Source of the DNA: Agapanthus africanus
Lineage: Eukaryota; Streptophyta; Magnoliopsida; Asparagales; Amaryllidaceae
DNA: 64,000 bases
NCBI GenBank assembly: GCA_030015575.1
Contig: CM057342.1
Location: forward strand, 259,928,867 to 259,992,866
Direction: 5' to 3'
The first letter of the stretch is position 1, and each line of letters opens with the position of its first letter. The notes beneath the pieces are model-generated. The model was not told the origin of the DNA and did no database searches. It saw nothing but the letters and a program-made list of their open reading frames with translations. Made by a program: the position numbers and the translations under genes. Shown here one piece after another: positions 8,798-19,823 of this stretch.

Positions 8798-10233
8798 CTG
8801 TAGAGGCTTGGGACGGGCCCTTCAGCGACGGTCCGTAGGTGTTAGAGCATGCTTCTGGGAACTTTTAATTCTGCTCAAGTGTTGAGCTCTCTGGGAATTT
8901 TTGGGAATTCATTGCATCGACCGAATTATCTAACTTCGTCTAGCTATCTGTGATTGTGATACAATATTTAGAATCCACATAATTGGTTATGAGATAACTA
9001 ATTTGAATTTTATAAATCTAGCGGTTTAGTCTCAATTGATCGGTTGCCACGGAATTTTGATGTTGATCAAAAGTCCGTCGCAATCACGTAGTGTACGTGG
9101 ATACTCGCCGGGTAAACTTAATAGATAGCCACGCCCCATAACCCCGACCAAGTGACTGTAGGAGAACCCCGTCGCCAAAAAGCATCCGTTCGGGTGCTCG
9201 CGGCAGCGGTGCTCCGCCTTAGTGTACTTCGTCGACGGCATCGGAGGGAGAGGGTGCGACCATCTACTAAAGTTTTCGACGAGCATTCGATCAAGTTATC
9301 GGGAATCTTGTTGAATTGCCCGACAGGTTATTGGAAAGTGTTTTAAATATTGAGACTAAAATGCGGGGTTTATAATTGTTAAGCATGCGATGTCTAAGGA
9401 ATTCATTTGGTTAGGCATGAAATCCAAAGTATATGATACGTTGGGTTTATGATGTCTAAGGTGGTTGCGGATTCCAACTGTTGTAGTTTTTCACTTTCTT
9501 TTCTGCGACCGTAAGTATAATATATGGTGTATCGCCGGTTTCGGTGCTATATGTCAACGACAATTGGGATACGCATATTTACTTACGTTGATGACATGTG
9601 ATGTTATGTGTTGCTGTGATATGTTATATTGGATCGTCGCGTTTGAATAGCCGGGTTTTTTTTTATGTGAGATGAGAGTTTTTCATTTTCATTCATGTAA
9701 AATTTATTGTATATAATATTCTTTTATTGGGGCACTTCCGGGTTGAGGATGATGTCACCATTGATGTATATTATTTACCTTTTCCGCATTAGGATAGACC
9801 CAAGGCGGGGAGCATAAGTAACCGGGTTCTAGGGTCCAGTGGGAGACCATCTCGAGGAGTCGAGACCGGGTATCCTAACTCTAGAATTGGTAGGGTTGCT
9901 TGCCGCTCTCATAGGGGTCTAGGGATGTGGGTTTGGCTATTCATCACGACCGTGGAATCCGTGTTTTATACTGGCTTAACTTAAAACTCGGAATTTCTAG
10001 TATATCCAATATTTCATATATGATTCTTCTGCTGCTGATATTTTGTGATGTGATCATTTGATATGTTCTGAGACGAATGCCTATATTATATATATGAGAT
10101 ATAATAAATATCGATGTTTTCGTTTCTTATGTGATGCTTAGGAAGCATAAATAAATGGGACTTCATTAATGAGCTTAATGAAATAAAAGAAACCTAAAGA
10201 TGTTGTAGAAACTTGTTTAGGCAACTCTAGTTC

Positions 10234-10479
10234 TTGCTTTGCATAGCGGTATTCCTTGTAGAATATCCAGCATCTTATTCGATAGGGAAAGAGCCGAGAT
10301 CCCTTCACCGGGAGTGACCTCTTTAGCAAAACTAGCAGATGCTACAAACACGGTATGTCTTTTGATTGCTTCTATAGTTTTTGCTTTGCATAGTGGTATT
10401 TATGAAATATCCTACACCTTATTCGATAAAGAAAGAGTCGAGATCCCTTCACCGGGAGTGACCACTTTAGCGAAACTAG
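10234..10479 (+). repeat. Duplicated ~100-bp leader modules
   Basis: Two modules (10234-10335 and 10381-10479) each read ttgctttgcatag.ggtatt ... gatcccttcaccgggagtgacc ... tttagc.aaactag. Copia-3 has the same pair at about 58303-58395 and 58442-58540. Each contains a small stem: ggtattc/gaatatcc (10248-10268) in module one and ggtattt/aaatatcc (10395-10412) in module two. The changed pair is compensatory. Confidence 0.75.
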
Positions 10480-10612
10480 TAAAAGCCTAAAAAACACTTC
10501 TTTTCAAAAATCACTCGATTCTACGACGATATCAAGTTCATTACGCAAAAGGTTTTCTTAAAAACCTGTCGTAGCCCTCCGACATTTCAGATAAGTACTA
10601 CTTAGTATTCGT

Positions 10613-10823
10613 GCTACGTTTGTTGGCCTTTGCCAAGGCGTAGTGTGCGGTAGCTGACTAGTGCTTATCTGGTTAAGCATATGATGTGATTGGATTAGGG
10701 TAGTCGTGCGACCTTGTTGGCCTTTGTCAAGGGTCGTACGGGTGGGTTTAATTCAATCAGGAAATGACGGGTTGAACTTGACTAGCATCCTATGGTTTAT
10801 TGGCCTTTGTCAAGGTCATAGGA
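10613..10823 (+). promoter_or_regulatory. Three tandem leader hairpins with a common loop
   Basis: Hairpins at 10613-10643, 10705-10740 and 10788-10823, each with the inner element ttggc-cttt-g(c/t)caa and different outer stems (ctacg/cgtag; cgtgcgacc/gggtcgtacg; tcctatg/cataggA). Copia-3 has the same three in order at 58672-58700, 58759-58794 and about 58851-58870, with inner element ttgac-tcy-gtcaa. The inner G-C pair has become A-T on both sides, so pairing is kept. Confidence 0.7.
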
Positions 10824-11430
10824 GGCTCGGGGCAAAACATTATCGGGAATTTCAAGTGTTGAAATTTGCAATGAGATTGCATACCTTCTATGAGATAGTT
10901 GGATCCTGATACCCACTATGAGTAAGAGTTACTCCTGGGAAAGTTTTACACATTACAATTAGCCGATCAAGTAGGTGTCTAGAATGGTTTTAACGGGGTT
11001 ACGCCCCTGAGAAAACGAGGTTTATTTTAATTAGGTCCGTTGTTCATAACATAATACTGCATTTTGTATTCCCCATTCTTATGCATTTAAGAATAAAAAC
11101 AGGTGCTTTTGACCTATGTCTGCTTCATGTTACAGGTTATAGGTTCTTGGCGCGAAAACAGTGAAAAACACAAAAGACGACACAAAAGAAGGAATTTTGA
11201 CCAACAATTAGGAGGATCTTAGTAAAGCCCAGCAGAAGAACGGTTCACCATCAACAAGGCAACGCAAGATCCAAGTTTGCAAGAAAGACGGTTAAAGGAT
11301 CCATTGCAAAGTGTTCACTGAAGATCTGGAATTAATACAGAAGGCCAATTGATAAAAGGAATAAAGAACCAGGAAGCCCAAAAGACACCAAAGCAAGCCA
11401 CCAAAATTTCAGGATCCAAGCTCACCATTG

Positions 11431-11478
11431 GGCCGCGGAACCGCGGCCCAAGCGCGCCCATGCCGCGGTTCCGCGGCC
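11431..11478. promoter_or_regulatory. SacII-type palindrome pair in Athila-1 U3
   Basis: ggccgcggaaccgcggcc at 11431-11448 and gccgcggttccgcggcc at 11462-11478. Each is nearly self-complementary and the two are inverted copies of one another, allowing a strong stem. The same pair is in the 3' LTR (22587-22634), with a related pair in the leader at 12724-12770 and in Athila-2. Confidence 0.8.
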
Positions 11479-11602
11479 GTTTGAAGCCCTGATGCGCAGG
11501 AAATTTTACCATAATTCTTTGGCGGCTTTGGAAAGATTTTTTAGGGGTATATTTGTAATTTTAGACATGCGGAGCAATTGTAAACCTAGGGTTTCTATGT
11601 CC

Positions 11603-11610
11603 TATAAATA
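11603..11610 (+). promoter_or_regulatory. TATA box of Athila-1 LTR
   Basis: tataaata in cctataaatagaacc, about 850 bp before the LTR end. It marks the likely U3/R limit near 11635. The same box is present in the 3' LTR. Confidence 0.65.
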
Positions 11611-12454
11611 GAACCCAAAAGCCTTGTATTTTCTCATGCCTCTACTCATGAATAAAATTCTGTTTTCTTGAAGTTAGAGCGCATCAAAAGTAAGTGGGTT
11701 ATTTTTCTTGCAGTAGTTGTAGTTTTTTCATATCTGCCCTAGGTAAATTACTTTCTTGCCTTAGTTTAAATTAGTTTAGTTTTTATTAACTTGCAATGGA
11801 TGTTTTCTCTCTTTAATAAAATCATGTCTTTCTTCATCCCCTCAATGAGCGAGTAGTTTCCTCGCTTGTTAGGGTTAGGAATAGGGAAGGATTTGAGAGA
11901 TGAAGATCTCTCATCTCTTTTCGTTGCCAAACTTTTATGAACATTAGAACTCCATGCATACCTTCTTATTCCGCTCCCTACGGCACTTCTACCCTCGAGG
12001 TAGCGGTGATTCCATAGTCTAAAGGCCCGGATTTTAAGGTTTTCCATGGAGGTTAGGGTGAAGATTAATAAAGGAAGGACAAGGATCTAGAGGAAGAATC
12101 AATCATCCCAATCATCCTAATCCCCTTTATAAATATTTACCATAACACTAATATGATAGATTTAATTAATGGCAATGGAAAGAGATGTAGATTTTTGTTT
12201 ACCAAATTTTCCTTAAACCTAATCCTAGCAAGTTTCTAATCCTAGTATCATATAACTTCAATTTTTAGGTTTAATTATAAATCCAAACACCATTTGGAAT
12301 TAACTCGTAAGAACTTAAAGAAGATTTACACATCCCTGTGGACCGACCCGTATTCACCGGCTAGCTGCAAAGCGACGCCGTTCTTGATTACGGTTTACAA
12401 ATATTTTTGATCTATCTTTTAGAAAGCGCAAGCACGCTAAATCAACCAACCAAA

Positions 12455-12472
12455 TGGCGCCGTTGCCGGGGA
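12455..12472 (+). other. PBS of Athila-1
   Basis: tggcgccgttgccgggga, the standard Athila-type primer site (usually assigned to tRNA-Asp), two bases after the LTR. Confidence 0.9.
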
Positions 12473-13581
12473 TGGCGTAAAATTTTCTTTTTGTAATTTC
12501 GGGTTAATATAAAATATAAAAATCCATAAAAATTTTTGAAAAATCCAAAAATAAAATTTTTTTATCATCTTTTATTGTTTGAAGGGTTTTCTTTGTGAAT
12601 CTTTGCAGGTTTGACGGATCTGAAACAACACAGAAAGCAAAACAGAAAAAGGTACATCAGAACAGGAGGAGATTGAAAGTACAGAACAGCTGAAGAAATC
12701 CAGAGACCTGATCCCTCAATCCGACCGCGATTCCGCGGCTAATACCCTGTCAAAACCGCGGAACCGCGGCCCTCTGGAGCCCTCTCTGTAAAGAAATTGC
12801 ACTGTTTGTTTTCTCATTCTCCCCTCTGCAAATCCCCATATATCTTTTGCCAAATTTTCTGCAGGATTCTTTGCGCTAAAAATCTTCTTCCCCCTTCCAA
12901 TAATTGATTTTCTGCAGGATTCTTTGCGCCGCGCTAAAAAGCAAATTGATTGCAAGTGATTTACTGCTTTGCATACTTTAATCTGACTTTAAGGGGCTAT
13001 TGACCAATTCAGATTGGGTGGGGATTTCATCACCCTTCCCAGGACCCCAGAAATCACTTAAAGCATTTGCATTGACCACTTTTAATTTAAAAAATATTAG
13101 ACTCAGCCCTAAGGACGTCGAGCTCAATAGGACAGAGGACTAGTATAGGCATCAGCCGTTTATCCTAACCTGTCTTTGCGGTGCCTAGGCAAGTGTGTCA
13201 AGGCTAGTGGTTTTTAATTAGGCCCACAGCGTGGTTCCTTCCCACTTACCTGGCACTTACCTGGCCGTAACGGACGGTGAAGAGGCGGTTTGAGGTCCTA
13301 TTTCTAACCCTTTGGAACAGTTAGGAGCTGTCTAGCTGACCTAGGTGACCCTAGACTTAGGCCTGATTGTGCATGTGTGATTAATTGCATTTGTGTCACT
13401 AGTTTCTTTTCAAAATCTTTTTGCAAAAGCTCACTTAAAAAGAAAAAGGAAAATCTTTTCAAAACTTGCAACTTGTCGCTAAAGAAATCTTTGCACTCAC
13501 TTACACCACTTCTTTTCATTGACGTTTTCCTACCTTCACATTCTGTCTTTCATCTTTCGACTACACTAACCCTTTTAGTGT
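12473..13581 (+). other. Athila-1 leader between PBS and gag
   Basis: Non-coding. Holds the inverted GC pair accgcgattccgcgg / accgcggaaccgcgg (12724-12770) and a block at about 13010-13380 clearly shared with Athila-2 (about 44995-45355, minus strand). Shared words include gactcagccctaagga, caataggacagaggacta, cttacctggcactta and gaagaggcggtttgaggtc. The shared block is a reasonable candidate for packaging or translation signals. Confidence 0.65.
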
Positions 13582-15500
13582 ATGTCCGGTTGGACTAGGG
13601 ACCCTAGCGCCCGATTAGTCAGTGTTTCGTGGGTACCGACCGACGAACCTTTCGACTCCGAAGTCGAAATCTTGTCCACTTCTTCACTTTCACCATCACA
13701 TTCTTCCGAAGGTATGTCGGGATACGATCCTAACAACACCTTACCGACGGGAATGATTCCACCTCCGTAAGGTGCGAATAACCCGAATCACCCACCTGTT
13801 GAAGCGCCCGCACGAGTCGCGCTCCAGGATCTTTTCTACCCCATCCGCACCGTCCTTCCTACTTGTCTTTCCTTCCCACCGGCTAATGGGGACAATTTTG
13901 AGATCAAACCCCACCTCATCAATATGCTGCCTAAGTTTCATGGTTTGGAATCCGAAGACGCATATATCTTTATCAACAAATTCCAAAACGTTTGCGCCAT
14001 GATGAAAACTACCCAATTAAGTGATGACGCTATAAGGCTAAGGGTCATTCCTTTCACCTTATGTGACCTAGCCGAGAAGTAGCTATACAGCACCGCATCA
14101 CACTCAATTAGAAATTGGGACGAGTTTGTGAAAGCTTTTCTTAAAAAGTTCTATCCTCATCACAAAACTGCTAAAATCCGTAATAAGATTATACAATTTT
14201 CACAGCTTCCTGCCGAACCATTTTGGAAATGTTTTGAAAGATTCAAGGACCTACTCGTTCAATGCCCTCACCATGGGATAGAAAGATGGCAACTTTGCCA
14301 AACATTATACGAGGGATTGAACCCGGCAACGAAGCAGTTGCTAGAAACCATTAGTCAAGGTCACTTTCTGTCTAAATCTAGTGAGGAAGCATGGCAGTTT
14401 CTTGAGGGTCTTAGTGAACAAACAATTTAGTGGGAGAGCACCAAAACCACATCATCATCTTCTTCTGTTGGTCAACCTAGGGCAGGCATACATCAAATAG
14501 AGATGTCAATTGCTATGAAGGCCGAGATGGCCGCTCTTACGAAAAAGCTAGAAGCACTTGAGACCAAAATCTCAACACCTTCTCCTGCCCCTGTTGTGCC
14601 TCCACGAACTGTTTGTGCTTGTTGTTCGGATCCATCACATCTCACCGAAGAGTGTCCTTACACTGCATCTACTCAAGGACAAGATCAAGTCAATGCTGCC
14701 TTTCAGCAACGACAAAGAAATGATCCATACTCTTCGACATACAATCCGGATTGGAAGAGCCACCCTAATTTCGCTTGGAACCAAAATCAACAATCCCAAG
14801 GAAACAACAATTTTCAAAGAGCTCCTCCTCCACAACAACAAGCACCTCCACAAACTCAATTTCAGCAACCTCTCCAACAGCAACCTTACCCTAATCAGAT
14901 GAACAATTTTGTGCCCAACAATTTTGTCCCCCCTCAAAATGCTGTTAGCTCGCTCGAAAAAAGTCTAGAAGCATTCCTAAAGCAATCTGCACAGTCCACA
15001 GCTAGGATAGAGACTTCTGTTCAATCTTTGGTGCAAAACAGTGCCTCACACGATCAAAGCATCAAAGCTATTGAGGCACAAATTGCACAACTCAACGCAG
15101 CATTGAAAGAGCGAGAGAAAGGAAAGCTTCCGTCTCAACCACTTCCAAATCCTAGTCACGCACATGTTGCACATGAACAGCAGAATCATAACGTGAATGC
15201 TGTGACTACGTTGAGATCCGGAAAAGTGCTGCAAAACAATGTGGGTATTCACCATGACACCTCTGCCGGTGGTTCTTCATCTTCCTCTTCTTCTTCTTCT
15301 TCGTTAGAGCCTATTCTCCATTCTTCACATGGCTCTACTTCTTCTAGCTCGAACGGACCCTCTTCTCACAACACGAACACATCCATACAAGGTTCCGTTC
15401 CAACTCAACAATCTGATCCGCAAAAGTTGGACTCAACAACTTTTCAAAATGTTCCTTTTCCAAATCGGTTGAGATCCAATAAACCAACTCCACAGATGGA
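13582..15500 (+). pseudogene. gag: Athila-1 gag
   Basis: Starts ATG 13582 (MSGWTRDPSARLV, matching the MSAWTRDTSARLV start of Athila-2). Capsid part around 13900-14430 with FEIKPHLINMLPKFHGLE and FVKAFLKKFYPHHKTAKIRN. In-frame stops at 13768 (taa), 14080 (tag where Athila-2 has a Trp codon) and 14428 (tag where Athila-2 has Gln). A CX2C-type motif CACCSDPSHLTEEC near 14620 is followed by a Gln/Pro-rich stretch and Ser runs (15270-15310). From 14503 the frame is open into pol. The gag-pol limit is approximate. Confidence 0.85.
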
Positions 15501-18500
15501 GAAGACTGTAGAGTTGTTCAAACAGGTTAGCATAAATATCCCTCTTTTGGATGCAATCCAACAAGTTCCTTCATATGCAAAAATCTTAAAGGACTTATGC
15601 ACCAAAAAGAGGAAGTCACAAGTACCAAAGAAAGTTTTCGTGGCTAGTGCTGTTAGTGATGCTCTTGTCAATTCTTTACCCCCAAAGCACAAGGACCCCG
15701 GTTGTCCTACTATTTCGATCACAATTGGGAACAAGACCATCAATAGAGCACTATTAGATCTTGGTGCTAGTGTCAATTTGCTACCTTATTCGGTGTACGA
15801 ACAATTAGGCGTTGGAGAGCTTAAGCCTACTCATTGCACTCTCCAGATGGCCGACCGATCAATCACCCATCCTAGGGGAGAGTTGGAGAATGTGTTAATT
15901 AGAGTAGGGGATTTCATTTTCCCCCTTGACTTTATTGTCATGGATACACAGCCTGTCGCTAACCCCCGTAATCAAATTCCGGTGATACTTGGTCGACCAT
16001 TCCTCACGACTTCTAACGCGGTAATCAACTGTCGTAATGGTTCAATGAATCTATCTTTTGGCAATATGACAGTTGAACTCAACATTTTCAAGTTAGGAAG
16101 TCAGCCTTGCGAGCCTAATTCTAGCGTACTTGATGTGTGCTCGATCGATGAGATCGCGGAGGAGGACTGTGAGTTCGAGAATTTCATGTTTAATCACAGC
16201 AATATTAACGCCACTAGTGCGTTCCCCCTAGAATCCGACACAGCTTTCACGACGGACAAAGATTATGAGTGTTTCACCTTTGTTGATGATCTTGAAGACT
16301 CTCCACTCGAGTTTGAGTCTTTTGCTTTTTCGGATGAGTTAGTTGAACCATCCGACTCGGTAGCATACACTCAATTTGAACCTTTGATGGAATCCTTCGA
16401 GTTTGAAACAGTTAATCCATTGTTACCATCTATTGTTTCACCACCTAAACTCGAGCTAAAGCTTTTACCGTCGCACCTAAAATATGCTTATCAAGGTGAA
16501 AATGAGACCTTACCAGTTATCATATCTGCCTCCCTAGCTCTTGAGCAAGAGAAGGCTCTTTTAACGGTCTTATACGATAATCGACAAGCTTTTGGCTGGT
16601 CTATGGCGGACATCAAGGGGATTAGTCCCCTCATAGTCGAACATCATATACACTTGATGGATGATGCCAAGCCGGCAAGGGATCCACAAAGACGCCTCAA
16701 CCCCATTATGAAAGAGGCGGTCAAGAAGGAGATTGTTAAGTGTCTTGATAGCGGTATCATTTACCCTATCTCGGATAGCCAATGGGTTAGCCCCATTCAT
16801 GTCGTGCCAAAGAAATCGGGCATCACGGTCATTACCAACGAGGCGAATGAGTTAATTCCCACTCGCACCCAAACTGGGTGGCGAGTTTGCATCGACTACC
16901 GGAAACTCAATGCCGCGACAAGGAAGGACTACTTTCCTTTACCATTCATTGACCAAATGCTAGAACGATTGGCGGGGCACGAATTCTACTGCTTTTTAGA
17001 TGGCTATTCCGGTTATAATCAAGTCCCCATAGCCAAAGAGGATCAAGACAAGACCACTTTTACTTGCCCCTTTGGCACTTTTGCTTATCGTCGCATGCCC
17101 TTTGGGTTATGCAATGCGCCCGCTACATTTCAGCGGTGCATGATGGGGATCTTTTCGGACATGGTGGAGAAGTTTTTGGAAATCTTTATGGATGATTTCT
17201 CCATTTTTGGTAACTCCTTCGATGAGTGTTTACGACATCTTGACGCAGTCCTCACCCGCTGTAGGGAAAAGAACCTGACTTTGAATTGGGAGAAGTGCCA
17301 CTTTATGGTATGAGAAGGCATTGTCTTAGGATATGTCATCTCGCAAAACGGCATAGAGGTTGATAAAGCTAAAATCGAAGTCATTTCTAATCTTCCTCCT
17401 CCTAAATGTGTCAAAGATATCCGAGCTTTTCTTGGCCATGCCGGTTTTTATAGACGGTTCATCAAGGACTTTAGCAAGATTGCTAGACCCTTGACTCTCT
17501 TGTTGGCCAAGGACACTACTTTTGTTTTCGACTCAACTTGCATGGAAGCGTTCGAGTCTTTGAAACACTCACTCATTTCTGCGCCCATCCTTTCAACTCC
17601 AGACTGGATGCATCCCTTCGAAATTATGTGCGACGCATCAGACTTTGCCATTGGTGCTGTTCTTGGACAGCACATTAACAAGATGCCGCATGTAATTTAC
17701 TACGCTAGCCGAACATTAAATGAGGCCCAATTAAACTACACAACAACAGAAAAAGAGTTTTTAGCGGTTGTGTTTGCACTTGAAAAATTTCGGCCTTATT
17801 TAATCGGCTCTCCAGTTATAGTGTACACGGATCACTCAGCTCTTCGCCACTTTTTTGCGAAGAAGGATGCTAAGTCTAGGATAATACGTTGGATCCTTTT
17901 GCTGCAAGAATTTGACCTTGTTATAAGGGACAAAAAGGGATGTGAAAACGTAGTGGCCGATCACCTTTCACGACTTCCTTCTTCGCCTACACTTGAACTT
18001 CCTATCACTGATGTTTTCCCCGATGAGCAACTCTTGACCGTTTCTTGCGAACCATGATTCGCCGATATTGTAAACTACTTAGCCACCGGCTTGATACCTA
18101 AAGATTGGTCGAAACAAGATAAACTTCGATTTTTGTCCCAAGTAAAGCATTTTTACTGGGATGAACCTTATCTTTTTAAATACTGTTCCGACCAAATCAT
18201 TCGTCGGTGTACCTGAAAATGAGGTTAAGAGTGTGCTGTCTTTTTGCCACGATCAAGCATGTGGCGGGCACTTTGGCCCAAAGAAGACAGCCGAGAAAGT
18301 TTTGCAGTGTGGTTTCTATTGGCCACGACTCTTCAAAGATGCATTCGAATACTACAAAACTTGATCCCGGTGCCAACACTTGGGCCGGATATCGCGGAGA
18401 AACGAAATGCCGCTCCAACCAATTTTGGTTGTAGACATTTTTGATGTTTGGGGTATAGATTTTATGGGACCATTTCCTAACTCTTTTGGACATGTGTATA

Positions 18501-19341
18501 TTCTTTTGGCTGTTGACTATGTTTCAAAATGGGTCGAGGCTGTACCAAGTCAAACGAATGACAACAAGGTTGTCGCTCGATTTCTAAAAGAACACACCTT
18601 TTCTCGATTTGGGCACCATCGTGCGATAATAAGTGATAATGGTTCTCACTTTTGCAATAGGAGTTTTGAGTCCTTAATGCGCAAATACTCTATCACCCAT
18701 AAGCTGTCAACGCCATACCATCCCCAAACATGTGGGCAAGCCGAGGTCTCGAATCGGCAAATTAAGCAAATCTTGGGGAAAACGGTTTCTAAAAACCGTA
18801 AAGATTGGTCACTCAAATTAATCGAAGCGCTATGGGCTTTCCGTACTGCGTACAAGACCGATCTTGGCATGTCTCCATACCGGCTTGTTTACGGGAAGGT
18901 TTGCCACCTTCCAGTAGAAATTGAGCACAGGCATTTTGGGCCATTAAGGAGCTGAATCTATCTTTAGGAGATGCGGGCAGCAACCGAAAGCTGCAGTTAA
19001 ATGAACTAGAAGAGCTGCGGGATGAGGCATATGATAATGCCGTGATTGCTAAGAACCGAGTTAAAGTATTTCATGATAAAAACCTTTTGCGAAAGACATT
19101 TAAACCAGATCAACAGGTTTTATTATATGATACTCGGTTACATTTACATCCCGGCAAGCTCCGTTCTAGGTGGAAGGGACCTTTTGTAGTCCGCACCGTT
19201 TATCCGCACGGTGCGGTTGATCTGGAAAACCTGGAGGACGGTACCTTATTCAAGGTGAATGGGCATCGACTGAAACCGTTCTTCACAGCGGACCCTTCGG
19301 AGGAGCTCCTGTTCTTGCAGGAGCCGATCTACACTGAGTAA
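15501..19341 (+). pseudogene. pol: Athila-1 pol: PR-RT-RNaseH-IN
   Basis: In order: aspartic protease with DLGASVNLLPYSVY (about 15757); RT with the YxDD-type motif FMDD at 17185-17196; RNase H with [14 protein letters not shown] (about 17629) and TDHSALRH; integrase with the HHCC region (18240-18400) and D,D,E core ([16 protein letters not shown], then [10 protein letters not shown]). The frame is open from 14503 to the stop tga 17311. Further stops are tga at about 18055 and tga at about 18362. Frameshifts near 18205 (integrase N-terminus) and near 18930, then a last piece to 19341. The RT core is uninterrupted, but the polyprotein cannot be made whole. Confidence 0.92.
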
Positions 19342-19823
19342 TATTCCTCCACTTTCACCCCCAGATTTCTTTTCTTCCAAAACATTATTTCAAATAAGTT
19401 TGGGGGTGTGTATATAATTTGTAAATATATATTCCCAAAATACCATAAAAATTTGAAAAATAAAAAAATAATTTTTGGACCTAATTGCAAATTTGCAGAT
19501 TAATAGCTGATTTTACAAATAAAACCCTCGTTTTAGAGGGTGTTTTTTGCAAATCACCTCCTCCCCCCTATTTAAAGGAACCCGACCCCCCTGTCATTTT
19601 ACCCTAAATTCTTTCCTCTTCATAAAACCCTAGCCGTCGCCCCCTACCATCTCTAGAAAAATCTCACAGCAACTCCACCAGAGCGCCGCGCAACCGCCGC
19701 ATCCGCCGCCTCCCGCCGCTGATCCGCCGCCGTCTCGAGTCTTCACCCTCTGAAATTTTCAGGGGAGGTATATCTGACTGTTTCCTCTCTGTTACTGCAT
19801 ATACTTTCACTGTAAACATCTAA
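19342..19823 (+). other. Spacer between pol and third ORF, with PPT-like motif
   Basis: Non-coding. Contains aagtttgggggtgtg at 19396-19410, closely like the true 3' PPT, then AT-rich sequence and a C-rich stretch with many ccgcc triplets (19690-19735) before the ATG at 19824. It may hold the splice acceptor or leader of a subgenomic RNA for the third ORF, by analogy with other env-class elements. Confidence 0.5.

Larger units (their letters stand above)
8561..11040 (+). other. Long non-coding leader of copia-1
   Basis: About 2.5 kb with no ORF resembling gag. Blocks are shared in the same order with the leader of the diverged copia-3 (33634-34807 and 58074-59150): the GC hairpin, a ggttgagg...gatgtcacc stretch (9752-9771, 34311-34331), the duplicated modules, three small hairpins, tgacgggttgaacttgactag, and a CT-rich run. 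Conserved order without coding points to RNA-level or regulatory function, by inference. Athila-1 inserted at its 3' part. Confidence 0.65.
11041..12452 (+). repeat. 5' LTR of Athila-1
   Basis: 1412 bp, tgttcataac to aaccaacca, two bases before the PBS. Contains GC palindromes in U3 (11431-11478) and a TATA box (11603-11610). No coding function; short ORFs here are incidental. Confidence 0.95.

Noticed and set aside
11315-11512. 65-codon ORF present in both Athila-1 LTRs
   Set aside because: Conserved only because the LTRs are nearly identical; it overlaps the GC palindromes and resembles no protein.
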